A DNA stretch of 64,000 bases, taken from the NCBI GenBank assembly GCA_033557465.1, contig CM066035.1:896613309-896677308 (forward strand). The letters run 5' to 3'. Below, piece after piece: positions 20,991-30,920 of the stretch. The notes beneath the pieces were generated by a model that had not been told where the DNA came from, searched no databases, and worked only from the letters and a program-made list of their open reading frames with translations. The position numbers were made by a program, and so were the translations under genes. The DNA is from Ichthyophis bannanicus (lineage: Eukaryota; Chordata; Amphibia; Gymnophiona; Ichthyophiidae). Position 1 is the first letter of the stretch, and each line of letters begins with the position of its first letter.

Positions 20991-21639
20991 CCTTTTCACA
21001 TATGGTTTATGATTTGGGATGTCTTGATTCTTTGTTTGGTGTTTACCTTACTTATTGAAACGACTGTATTTGTTGTGGCTGCGTCGAACATTGTTTTATG
21101 GAGGAATGGAATGCAAATGTAAATAAGGTACAATAAACTACTGTACATTGTGCTGGGCCATGAAGTGCACATCATCAGGGGAAAAACATAGAAAATGATG
21201 GGCTTAATGAATGACCCCATTTCAACTGCACCAAAAATTTGGAAATGGAATAAGAGCTGTATATTGCAATATAATGCAGTGTTTATATACAGTAGATGCA
21301 CACATATAGCTGTACTCTTGCCATTACATTTCAACATTAGCAGATGAAGAAGAGGCGGAGAGAATATCAGAAAAAGAACGAGGAAGTACCGGCGTGACAG
21401 AGAAATCACACCATCTGTTCATCTTCTGATGGAAAAATTAGTGCACTTGTGAGGCTTCAGGATGAGGCTCTTCCTTGTGGTTTGCTTTATTCTCCAGGTA
21501 ACAGAAGGAATAAACAGAAGAGATAGCACTTTAGGGGCATAATTATATAACAAGATGCCTGTGGGAATTCCAAAAGGGTGTCGCCTGTAGGCCTATTTTA
21601 TAAAGGCAACTTAGACACTGTTTATATTAAATAGACACC

Positions 21640-22250
21640 CCGATCCAGCCCCAATAGAGCACAAATGCTATGTGAAGAAGCAAGGGGGAACAGGCTCCTA
21701 TCCCGTCTGCCAGGAAGCCCTTTGTCTCTGGTGCTTCTCCATTGCACACTGCATCCATCTCGGGGCGGTGTATCTCCTTGGTGAACACTCCTTGCGGACA
21801 GACTTAGCTGCATCCTATGTCCACACGAGTGGACTCTAAATCAGGAGATGGCATCTTGGATCTTCCAACTATGGAGGACCCCCAAGATAGATCTGTTTGC
21901 CACCCAGGAGAATGCTCGACTGCTGCTGTTCTGCTCAAGGCTCCCCTTCCCTTTGCAGTCAAGCAGCAGATGCCTTTCTTCATTGGGGCAGGAGCCTGCT
22001 TTATGTATTTTCCCCCACCCCTTTAATACCCAAGATCCTGTTCAAGCTGCAGGCTGTCAGGGGCTCTGTGATTCTAGTAGCTCCTTACTGGCCCCGCCAG
22101 CCATGGTTTCCTCTGATGCTTCGTCTAGCACAGACTCCACCTCTCAACTTGGGACATGCACCCAACCTCCACTTTTGGGATAATGGGACGCTTTTCCATC
22201 CCAATTCACAGGCCCTCTGTCTCACGGCGTGGCTACTGAAAGCATGTTTG
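21640..22250 (+). pseudogene. RNase H end and methyltransferase-like domain (A4)
   Basis: Contains the C-terminal RNase H sequence (HLGAVYLLGEHSLRTDLA-like) and then IFQLWRTPKIDLFATQENARLLLFCSR, DAFLHWGRSLLYVFSPTPLIPKILFKL and VILVAPYWPRQPWFPLMLRL. These are the same blocks as in other DIRS-A copies. Two or more frameshifts separate them. Confidence 0.72.
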
Positions 22251-23275
22251 ACCTTGACCTTTCTCAACAGTTCGAGGACATTTTACTTGTGTCACGCAAA
22301 CAATCTACCAGATATTCTTATGCTTTCAAATGGCGACAGTTCACCCTCTAGTGTACTCTGAAACACATTAATACTTTGGCCTGTCCAGTGGAATTTATTT
22401 TGCAATATCTCCTCCACTTATCTACTGGAGGGCTTAAGATGAACTCGGTCAGAGTGCATCTTAGTGCCATTGCAGCCTATCGTAAGCTGGTGGACAGGCA
22501 TCCCATTTCTTCATGCTCCTTGGTGCAACACTTTATGCAGGGTATTTTACTATCAAATCCACCAATTAAACCACCCCCAGTGGCTTGGGACCATAATGTG
22601 GTCTTCGCGCAGCTTATAAAACCTCCTTTTGAGCCTTTAGCCACTACGTCTTTGAAGTTCCTATCTTGGAAGGTTATCTTCCTCATTGCCTTTGCCTCAG
22701 CTCACTGTATCAGTGAACTGTAAGGTTTAGTATCGGATCCTCCATGCACTTGCTTCCACCATAACAAGGTGGTTCTTTGTACCCATCCGCACTTCCTTCT
22801 GAAGGTGATTTCAGCCTTTCCTATCAACCTGTCAGTGATGCTACCCGTCTTCTTTCCCTGATCTCACTTCTCTAAGGTTGAAGCAGCGTTACACATGCTA
22901 GATTGCGACGTGAGTTGGCTTTCTATTTGGACAGAACCAAGAATCTCAGAAAATCTCAATTATTAGTTTCCTTTGATCCAAGCCACTTTGGACAACCAAT
23001 CTCAAAATACACACTATCTAACTGGATTGCAGATTGCATTTCTTTTGCCTATGTTCAGGTGGGATTCTCCCTCGAGGGTCACGTTACCGCACACAAATGT
23101 GCAAGCCATGGCAGTTTCAATTGCCAACCTTCATTCTGTTTCTGTCGATGAGATCTGTCAAGCAGCTACCTGGTCCTCCATTCACATCTTTGCTGCTCAG
23201 TATTGCTTTAATCAGGACTCCTCTCGGGATGCTCTTTTTTGCCAGGCTGTCCTTCAACATCTCTTTGACACTTAA
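22238..23275 (+). pseudogene. Tyrosine recombinase remnant, catalytic Arg lost (A4)
   Basis: Reads FDLDLSQQFEDILLVSRKQSTRYSYAFKW, then TAG near 22349, then LLHLSTGGLKMNSVRVHLSAIAAYRK. The first catalytic Arg is gone: the family motif ARRISEL reads AHCISEL. The H-x-x-R box reads HTNVQAMA (Arg to Gln), while the Tyr region AAQYCFNQDSSRDALF remains. Further frameshifts lie near 22725 and 22900. It is catalytically dead even if the frame were continuous. Confidence 0.8.
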
Positions 23276-23440
23276 TCACAACTCCTACCCTCTGTTCCAG
23301 ACACTGACACCAGACTCCTCTGCCATTGCTCTTACAAGCTGTAGTTGAGTCCAGTGGTGCCCTTTGGTTTTCATACCTTCTGGTTCCATCCTTTAGCCTC
23401 AATCATGTTTCCTTCAGTCTGGTGTCTGGGAGCTAGTGAG

Positions 23441-23540
23441 TCCCATATGTGAAGACTGCATTCCTGCTTGTTCCTGGAGATAGTGTGGTTACTCACATGT
23501 AACAGGTGATCTCCGGGAACTGCAGGAATCTGTCTTCACA
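23441..23540. repeat. DIRS internal complementary region (A4)
   Basis: The left half ends ggagat; the right half begins agtgtggttactcacatg and complements 23729-23787. Confidence 0.82.
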
Positions 23541-23599
23541 ACCTGCCCTTCTCCCTAGGAGTTATAGGATTTATTTTTTCTCTCCTCTATCTCTCAGCT

Positions 23600-23787
23600 A
23601 CAAACTCAGCTGAGGAGAGGAGTTGGGAAGGCAGATGCACAGGCACAGTGGGTTGCTTCCAAAGACTTTCCAATTGATGCTGGGGAGCGTTCCCGCATGG
23701 GCTCCATCGGTACAGGCAATACCCATATGTGAAGACCTGATTCCTGTTGTTCTCAGAGACCACGTGTTGTAGGTGAGTAACTACGCT
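23600..23787. repeat. Right inverted terminal repeat plus 27-nt extension (A4)
   Basis: The extension is 23761-23787 (cacgtgttgtaggtgagtaa...), diverged within its palindrome. TT follows at 23788-23789. Confidence 0.8.
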
Positions 23788-23824
23788 TTCTGTCCATTAC
23801 AACCGCTCCTACCAGGCTGCTGGT

Positions 23825-24440
23825 GTGACTAGGCTGTCAGTCTGTGGTTCAGGGAAACGGTATCTACAAGAATGCGAACCGGATAATACACAACCTGCTG
23901 TTACTGTTTTAAAGACATTACTAGCCAGGGATAGAATCCAGGCTCAGTCACTGGTCCAGGCCCTCCAACTGCTGCAGACCATACTGTTCTTTCTCCTAAA
24001 GGTGCTATTACCCTTTCAGCTTAACCAAGCTGTCGTCTTATTCTCTTTCTCAGAGGAGGTTGTTCAGATCGACCCCTAACTGTGTCTGGTGGACGTGAGA
24101 AGAGCGTTAATGACATGCTTGGGAGATAACTAATACCTACTGTTAGTCGGACCATCTTTGTCCTCTTCAGCAGTCTGAAGAAAGGACAGGCAATGGGCAA
24201 GTCCTGGATTGCCCGTGGGATTAAGGAGTCTATTGGTTTAGCCTACCTTCTGGGTGGAAAAAGTGTGCTGGAGGGGAGTTGAGGCTCACTTCTCTAGGGC
24301 ACAGACTGCCTCTTGAGCAGAATCTACCTTGATGTCTCAGGCATTGCCTGATTATCTCTGAGCACCTTTGTGAGACACTGCAGGTTGCACATGGGAGATG
24401 GAGCGGGTGGCGCCTTTGGCAGGGCAGTTCTGTTTAGATC
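23825..24440 (+). pseudogene. Degenerate C-terminal tyrosine recombinase (C1)
   Basis: Fragments in several frames resemble the DIRS-B recombinase: LLPFQLNQAVVLFSFSEEV (B1: SAFHMNRVVSLPVFFAGSEE), SWIARGIKESIGLAYLLGGKSVLEG (B1: ARWIKEAIASAYLLKGKLVPEG) and EAHFSRAQTAS (B1: RAHLTRAQAAS). Stops and shifts are frequent and the Tyr region is not clear. Confidence 0.6.
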
Positions 24441-24511
24441 ATTGTCTTCCCTCCCACCCTGGGTCCTGACTGTGTGGTTGCTATTTGTTTGGCATAGTGT
24501 AGTGGGCTAAG

Positions 24512-24590
24512 AGGAGAAATTTACATACCTGATGATTTTTTTTCTTGAATCCTGCTAGACCAGTCCAAGACCACCCTGGAAGAGTACTCC
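24512..24590. repeat. ICR of DIRS-C (C1)
   Basis: Inverse of the right terminus at 24935-25006, with a T-run difference. The left half (ccagtccaagaccaccctgg on the inner side) would complement a left end not present in the window. Confidence 0.65.
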
Positions 24591-24721
24591 TACAAGTATG
24601 GGAGCCCTGCTGCCTTTTGATGGAACTGTCTGTATTAGTTGCTGATGCAGAATCAATTTGCTTGGAGAGCCAAATGCTTTGTTCATAGTCCTGACTGTTT
24701 GAAAACGTTTGTAGTTTGGGT

Positions 24722-24898
24722 CAGGAGTTCTCAACCCAGTCCTCTGGACACATCTAGCCAGTCAGGTTTTCAGGATAACCACAATGAAATGTGCATGAGA
24801 GAGATTTGTAAGCACTGTCGCAATGCATATTCATTGTGGCTGTCCAGAAAACCCGACTGGCTAAGTGTGCCCTGAGGACTGGATTGAGAATCCCTCCT
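24722..24898. mobile_element. Palindromic hAT-like MITE inside C1
   Basis: The outer ~65 bp are inverted copies: ggagttctcaacccagtcct...ccagtcaggttttcagga on the left, the inverse of tcc-gaaaacccgactggct...aggactggattgagaat on the right. The whole unit is nearly a hairpin. The class is inferred from resemblance to palindromic vertebrate hAT MITEs; an 8-bp duplication is not clear here. A related fragment is at 57235-57406. Confidence 0.6.
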
Positions 24899-24934
24899 CT
24901 GGATTTACTTGTGATGTCATCAATGAAATGTTGC

Positions 24935-25006
24935 TCTGCCTCCACTTATCTGGACTGGTCTAGCAGGATTCAAGGAAAGAAAATTTATTAAGTGCATAAA
25001 TTTCTC
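24935..25006. repeat. Right terminal repeat of DIRS-C (C1)
   Basis: Ends gtgcataaatttctc, followed by TT at 25007-25008; inverse of the ICR. Confidence 0.65.
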
Positions 25007-25261
25007 TTAAAATTATAATGCCAACAGTTCTTCCTGAATATTTTCCAAGCTGTGGCAAACGCATTGAAAAGCTATCAAGCCTGTTAGATGTAGAGAGGAA
25101 TGTGCAGATGTGTAATAGAATCCAAAATGTTGCTGGATTACTGGGATATTTTCATCTAGGACAGATCTTACTGATACTTAATGCCACCACAGCAAAGCAG
25201 GATCTTCCTGGGGATGTAGAGCACCACAGTGTGGCAAGGTCCTTGAACTATTTTTAGATGT

Positions 25262-26804
25262 ACTAAAATTTACTAAAATATGATGATACCGCTAAGACCG
25301 CTGCAGATGGTTCCACAAGTATCGGTACCGACACCGAGTGCACCTGCTTCAGCAGGCATGCTTCCCCCCATGCCGAGCCGAGTCTATCTCAGGTATCGGG
25401 GGACAGGATCCAAGACACTCCGGTACCGACTTTGAACAGTACCAGTATCGTGCGTGACTACCTGTACAGAGTGACTTCGAGGATTCCGATGACACTGACT
25501 CTACCGGTACTAGAGTGATCCTACCAGAGATCTTCTCCTCAACGCAGAATGTCTCCTCCAGAAGACATGTCCTTCCAGGAGTGGAGGAGTGGCCTAGTGG
25601 TTGGGGCAAGGTACTTCAGGCCGGAAGGTCGGGGGTTCAAATCCCACTAGAGGACAGCAACCTTGGGCCTGAAAGACTGGGGTTTCTAGTCCCACAGGTG
25701 CTCCTTGTGGTCTTGGGCAAGCCACTTAACCCTCCATAGCCCATGTTCCCTGTAAAATAGTTATCTCCAAGTTATAATGCCCTGTTCAATGTAATTTCAG
25801 TTTGTTCAATGTAAACCGCCTTGATATCATGAAAGGCGGTATATAAGAAATGTTAAATAAATTTCATACGTGATTTAGCCAAAGGTCTTTCAATCACGGT
25901 GATTCCAGAAAAGAAACCTAGGGCAGAAGAATTTAGACTTCTACAATATCCCATGGCTCCTAAGGAAGCAGCTATGCTTCTCATTCTACATGATCTTATG
26001 TTAAGGATGTGGGAAACTCCTTTAACGGTGTCTCCACATTCCCGACGCCTCGATACCATGTACCGAGTGCCAAGCTGTCCTGGCTTTCAAAAGACTATTA
26101 CCACACCATTCAATGGTAGTGGAATCGGCCATGCGTAGAATTAAGCATGCTAAAACACATTTTTCTGATCCTCCAGGCTGGGAATCGAGGACATTCAATG
26201 CCTTTGGGCGTCAATGCTTCCAGTCCTCCATGTTATCAGCCAAGATCAGTTCCTACATTCTTTATATTGGTATGTTCCTGGAAGAAGTCGCACGTGACTC
26301 ATGAGCCCTAATATGTCTGAGGACAAAAGGGAAGATTTCCTTACCCTGGTCAAGCACACCCAGAATGTCTCTAAATTCATAAACTGTGCAACCTTTGATT
26401 GCTTTGAATGCATAAGCAAGAACCTCTGATATCTCCATAGGTGTACGTTGTATTGCCTGGCTTCAGGCATCAGACTTAGAGCAGTGGGTGCAAGACAAGC
26501 TGGGAAACATTCCTTGTACAGGAGAAAATCTCTTTGGTAAGGACTGGCAGGACAAGGCTAATCAGCTTGAATCTGAAAATACTACCTTGAACAGACTATC
26601 AAAGTCTACAGCCAACTCAGCAAAGAAAAAGTCATTCAAGAAACCCTTTTTCAACAAGGAAAAGAGGTTTTACCAATCATACCATTTGGCCACTGTCCAG
26701 TTCATGTTCCCCAAAAGGGGCAACAACAGAACAGACAGCAAAGAAAGCCGCAAACTCAAAGAGCTCAACCTGCTCAGCAGACTCAGCCTCCTCAGGGGCT
26801 TTGA
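25262..26804 (+). pseudogene. DIRS-A gag-like protein, partial and SINE-interrupted (A5)
   Basis: Begins in the region of iterated ggtaccg/tcggtac words (25320-25510). It is split by a SINE at 25575-25861 within the conserved FQDF segment. It resumes with LAKGLSITVIPEKKPRAEEF, LILHDLMLRMWETPLTV, RRLDTMYRVPSCPGFQKT and, after frameshifts near 26095, 26300 and 26425, WVQDKLGNIPCTGENLFGKDW. The basic tail (SAKKKSFKKPFFNKEKRF) follows; the family stop is at 26802-26804. The N-terminal zinc-knuckle part is absent. Confidence 0.76.
25575..25861 (+). mobile_element. tRNA-derived SINE with LINE-like 3' tail, inserted in A5 gag
   Basis: The head contains RNA polymerase III promoter-like boxes: agtggcctagtggtt (A box) and gggggttcaaatcccac (B box). 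The body has cttgggcaagccacttaacc. The tail has the hairpin-like ccgccttga...gaaaggcgg, then tatataagaaatgttaaataaa, which closely resembles the LINE 3' tail at 5540-5597. Gag sequence resumes at about 25862 with little or no target duplication. Confidence 0.8.
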
Positions 26805-26805
26805 C

Positions 26806-28693
26806 TCTTACCTAGAGAACTTAGTCATTCTGCCCCTGAAAGGACCAGAACCCTTGACCATTCCAAGCAGGTTATGCCATTTTGCCAAGAGATGGAAACA
26901 AATAACATCAGAAAACTGGACTCTGCCCATTGTACGACTGGGGTACAAGCTTCACTTTCTCAACATGCCTCCCGCCTACAATAATCAAACAGTTCAGTTC
27001 TCAGGTCCTTGCCACCGACCTCTTGTGGCAGGAGGTCACGTCACTTCTCGCTCAAGGAGCAATAGAGGAAGTACCCATATCCCAATAGGGTGCGGGATTC
27101 TACTCCCCTTATTTTCTCATTCCAAAGAAAACAGGGGGACACAGACCTATACTGGACCTCAGAGAATTAAATAAATCTGCTCCGAGAAAAGTTCAAAATT
27201 ATCTCCCTCGGAACACTCCTACCATACCTTCAGAGTCAGGACTGGCTATGTTCTCTAGATCTAAGAGATGTGTACACACATATTCTCATCCACGCAAATC
27301 ACAAGAAGTTCCTTCGATACCTGGTCCATGGAAGACATTTCCAGTACAGAGTTCTTCCCTTGGGTCTGGCTTCTGCCCCAAGAGTCTTCACAAAATGCAT
27401 GGCAGTGGTAGCAGCATTTCTGAGAACTCTAGGAATATTAGTCTTCCCTTACTTAGACGATTGGCTCATTCGAGCATCAACAGCTCCAGTGGCCAGCTTC
27501 GCTCTTTCTCGAACAATGAGAATCCTTCAATATTTGGGATTGGTCATAAATCTCCCAAAATATCTCGCCCCCTCTCAATCTCTCGTGTTCATAGGGGCTC
27601 ATCTAGACACACGGCAGTCAAAAAGCTTTCCTGCCGCTGTCTGCGTATAATACAGTTGGCATCCCAAGCAGCTATGAAGGTCTTCCTGACTGCTCGGGAG
27701 ATGCTTCAGCTTCTGGGGCATATGGCATCCACTGTCCATGTGGTTCCCTATGCTTGCCTTCATATGCAAGCAGCCCAGTGGACCCTATCCTCTCAGTGGA
27801 CACAGGCCTCGGGTTGGCTAACAGACAAAATCAGAAACTCTACATGTCTAATTTCGTCCTTGCAATGGTGGCAATCACTGGAAAACCTCCTCGTAGGCTC
27901 TCCTTTTCAGCAGCCTCTGTGCCAAGCCACCCTAACAGATGCATCCACTTGCACGATTTCTCAACTCAGGGTTTATGGACCCCACAGGAGGCTTCTCTTC
28001 ACATAAACCACCTAGAGCTGAGAACCATTTTCAATGCTATTCAAATATTTCAGGCCCATCTCAGCCACAAGACAGTTCTGGTCCAAACCGACAATCAGGT
28101 AGCCAAGTTCTATCTGAACAAGCAAGGCGAAATGGGTTCTCTGTCACTATGCAACGAAGCTTTGCAACTATAGGCCCTCGCCAGAGAGCTTCAAATCCAC
28201 CTTCTTGTGGTTTACCTTCCAGGCATTCAAAACTTATGGGCAGACAAACTCAGTCATACTGCTGCCACACGAGTGGTCTCTCCACTCAGACCACCTTGCT
28301 CGAGTGTTTCAAATCTGGGGAACACCAGATATAGACCTCTTTGCAAGTCCACAGAATGCCAAGCTTCCCCGATTCTGTTCCAGAATCCCGGCTCACAACT
28401 GTCAGGCAAGGGATGCCTTCCTACTCCACTGGGGTCAGGACTGCCTCTATGCCTTCCCACCCATTCCCCTCATTCCCAAAACTTTATTCAAGCTTCAGAG
28501 AGACAGAGGTCATATGATACTCATAGCTCCACGTTGGCCATGGCAAACGTGGTATCCTCTGCTTCTACGTCTCTCTCAAACCACTCCTCTGAAGTTGGGA
28601 AATGCTCCAGATCTCCTTTCCCAGGAGAACGGATCCTCACTGCACCCAAATCTCCAGTCCCTGCATCTCAGGGCCTGGTTACTGAAAGCCTAG
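26806..28693 (+). pseudogene. DIRS-A RT-RNase H-methyltransferase-like polyprotein (A5)
   Basis: RT blocks: WKQITSENWTLPIVRLGYKLHF, then TYTHILIHANHKKFLRYL and VFTKCMAVVAAFLRTLGILVFPYLDDWLIRA. The YLDD box lies near 27450-27465 and is intact. After a shift near 27560-27650, RNase H is seen in QASLHINHLELRTIFNAIQIF and VQTDNQVAKFYLNKQG. A TAG near 28171 follows. The methyltransferase-like domain (GTPDIDLFASPQNAKLPRFCSRIP, AFPPIPLIPKTLFKL, MILIAPRWPWQTWYPLLLRL) is open to 28693. Three frames are used in all. Confidence 0.82.
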
Positions 28694-29597
28694 ATTTCCT
28701 GGATATCAACCTCTCTCAGCAGGTAAAAGATATCCTTCTGGCTTCCAGAAAACCTTCCACGAGGCATTTCTACGCTTTTAAGTGGAAGAGATTCTCTGTC
28801 TGCTGTTTACAAAAGGAACTTAACCCCCTTTTGGTACCTGTGGAGTCGCTGCTGGAGTATCTCCTCCAACTATCCACTTCTGGTCTTAAGACCAATTCAG
28901 TGAGAGTCCATCTTAGTGCTATTGCTGCTTTTCACAAACCTTTTGATGGACAACCTATTTCCTCTCATCCACTTGTGTCAAGGTTCATGAGAGGCTTACT
29001 CTTAACAAAACCTCCCATTAAACCACCACCGGTGGCATGGGATCTAAATCTTGTTCTCGGGCAGCTCATGAAACCACCTTTTGAACCCTTAGCCACTACA
29101 ACCCTAAAGTTTCTTTCATGGAAAGTCATTTTCCTAATTGCTATCACTTCGGCAAGACGCATTAGTGAACTGCAGGCTTTAGTGGCTGACCTTCCTTATA
29201 CAAGGTTCCACCATGATAAAGTAGTCCTCAGGACTCATTCTCACTTTATGCCAAAGGTGGTTTCGCCTTTTCATCTAAACCAGTCGGTTTATCTTCCTAT
29301 ATTCTTCCCTAGGCCTCATGCCTCCAGTGCAGAAAGGAATCTTTACACTTGGATTGTAAAAGGGCTTTAGCCTTTTATCTTCAAAGAACTGAGCAATATA
29401 GAAAATCATCTCAGCTTTTTGTTGCTTTTGACTCTAGTCATTTGGGACTTTGTTTCCAAAAGAACTTTATCTAAATGGATTGCAGATTGCATATCCTTTA
29501 CATATGAGAGTTAAGGACTTTCTCTCGAGGGCCATATCACAGCTCACAGTGTGAGAGCCATGGCAGTCTCAATGGCTAATCTTCGTTCTGTGTCTAT
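28207..29597 (+). pseudogene. DIRS-A tyrosine recombinase, truncated before the Tyr (A5)
   Basis: The frame is open for 387 codons from 28207 to about 29370. The recombinase proper starts near 28690 (LDFLDINLSQQVKDILLASRKPSTRHFYAFKWKRF). SARRISELQALV is intact. A one-base loss near 29348 (cacttggattg against catactttggattg) shifts the frame. Further on, AHSVRAMAVSMANLRSVS is seen before the gene is cut at 29597 by the LINE. The nucleophilic Tyr and right-hand ICR/ITR are missing. Confidence 0.82.
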
Positions 29598-30803
29598 TTA
29601 TTTGTGCATTCTTTTATACTGCTTCTTCGAGAGATCAGATGCGGTTTACAGTTAACGTAATGAAAATAATAATGGAACTACTATTATTTTTAGAAAAATT
29701 TAACTAATATACATATAACAGAGGAAACAACTGGCAAGTTGATGCCCATCTTATGTAACTGATTGTAAATAGTTATTGATGTTAATTGTTTCTATGTGAA
29801 ATTATTAAATGTTTGTATGCTGGATGATTAGATGATACATTTGATTTAATTTTAGAAGTAATAGAGAGGTGTGAGTATGAGATTTGTCTACAAAGGATCT
29901 AAGTAGGATCAGTATGTGGTTGCTGGTCGGTGTTGAACTGATAATTCTGTGCATCATCGTGTTGTAGGTTGTAATAGTGTTGTGTAAATAGGTTTTTAAC
30001 TCCTTTCTAAATGCTTTAAGGTCCTTAATTTCTCTTAGTTCGACTGGGAGGCTGTTCCACAATATGGGTGTGAAGTATGAGAAAGCAGAGTTGCTAGTCT
30101 TCTGCCTTGATTTTCTAATGGAATCGGGTACTATTAGCATGTGTAGCTTCATTCTTGACCTGTATTCCTGGGGGGTATTAATAAGTGTTGCCAGATAGGA
30201 CGGTGCTATATTGTTAATAAGCTTAAATGTTGTTACAATTGATTTATAGGTAATTCCAGACTGTACTGGAAGCCAGTGTAAGGCGTAGAGTATAGGAGAG
30301 ATGTGGTCTGATAACTTTGCTTTGAAGATAATCCTTGTGGCGACATTTTGGGCCAATTGCAGAGTGTGCAGGTTTTTCTTAGATGTTTCTTGGAGTATGC
30401 CATTACAATAATCTAAATGAGGTGTTATTAGAGTTTGGGCCACAGTCCTGAAGTCATTGCTGTCCATTATCGGTCGCAGCTGTTGGATTGTCCTTATTTT
30501 GAAAAAAATGGTTTTAACAGCTTGCTTTATATGAGGTGTTAGGCTGAGTGTCCTGTCAAGCGTGACTTCTAAATATTTGACCTCAGCCTGTACTGGTATG
30601 GAGTTGCTTCCAATATTGATAGCTGGTGAAGTCGGGATTCCTTGTTATAAATAGCACTTCCGTCTTTTTGAAATTGATATTCATGTTAATTGGTTGTAGC
30701 CACATTTCTGCTTCAGTGAGACTTCGAGTTATACTGTCGTAGTTGGGGTTGGATACCTCGAACAGTAAGTACAACATAATGTCGCCTGCATAAATGTGAT
30801 AAT
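29598..30803 (-). mobile_element. LINE (L2/CR1-like), 5'-truncated, minus strand
   Basis: The 3' tail faces 29598 (in the sense direction aaccgc...gcagtataaa...aataaa). The body codes for the C-terminal half of a LINE reverse transcriptase. It cuts A5's recombinase on one side and meets the left end of A6 on the other, so either A6 inserted at its end or the LINE was truncated there. Confidence 0.78.
29805..30803 (-). pseudogene. LINE reverse transcriptase, C-terminal part
   Basis: The RT active-site box appears as HIYAGDIMLYL near 30775-30800, where YADD is expected, so one Asp is replaced by Gly. After a frame change near 30585, an open frame of 220 codons (30467 down to 29805) carries LITPHLDYCNGIL, LHWLPVQSGITYKSIV and LWNSLPVELREIKDLKAFRKELKTYL. 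These are the thumb and C-terminal blocks typical of L2/CR1-clade ORF2. No endonuclease part is present because of truncation. Confidence 0.8.
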
Positions 30804-30805
30804 TT

Positions 30806-30920
30806 ATCTCCAGGAACAAGCAGGAATGTAGTCTTCACATATGGGTATCGTCGGTACCGACGGAGCCTGCATGGGAACGCTCCCCAGTGTCCAGTAGGAA
30901 AGCTTTTGGGAGCATCCCTC
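30806..30920. repeat. Left inverted terminal repeat, shortened (A6)
   Basis: Matches the inverse of the A6 right ITR from its terminus to the aaagcttttgggagcatccc block, where the internal deletion begins. The palindromic cgtcggtaccgacgg is perfect here. Confidence 0.86.

Larger units (their letters stand above)
19029..21639. other. Stretch without recognisable genes between A3 and A4
   Basis: About 2.6 kb of AT-rich DNA with an A/T microsatellite (19375-19411), an imperfect fold-back unit (19985-20880) and a LINE-like 3' tail (20890-20990). From 20995 to 21639 I recognise nothing. No convincing coding frame is seen on either strand. Confidence 0.6.
21640..23787 (+). mobile_element. DIRS-A retrotransposon copy A4, 5'-truncated
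   Basis: Begins within RNase H (tgctatgtgaagaagcaagg...), then has the methyltransferase-like region, YR, ICR (23441-23540) and right end at 23787 followed by TT. Gag and RT are absent. Element C1 follows directly, so A4 may have inserted into C1. Confidence 0.85.
23790..25006 (+). mobile_element. DIRS-C tail: recombinase end, ICR and right terminal repeat (C1)
   Basis: A third set of DIRS termini. The ICR at 24512-24590 (gagaaatttacatacctgat, cttgaatcctgctagacc) is the inverse of the right end at 24935-25006 (ggtctagcaggattcaagg...aaatttctc). TT follows the end, as in other families. A palindromic MITE sits between them. Only the last part of YR is left of the coding region. Confidence 0.72.
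25262..29597 (+). mobile_element. DIRS-A retrotransposon copy A5, both ends missing
   Basis: Starts in the low-complexity part of gag without a left ITR. It continues through RT-RNase H-methyltransferase-like and YR, and is cut at 29597 within YR by a minus-strand LINE. A tRNA-SINE interrupts gag. No ICR or right ITR remains. Confidence 0.85.

Noticed and set aside
25575..25660. A functional tRNA gene at the start of the SINE
   Set aside because: A and B box-like words are present but the cloverleaf is not intact and the unit continues into a SINE body and LINE-like tail.
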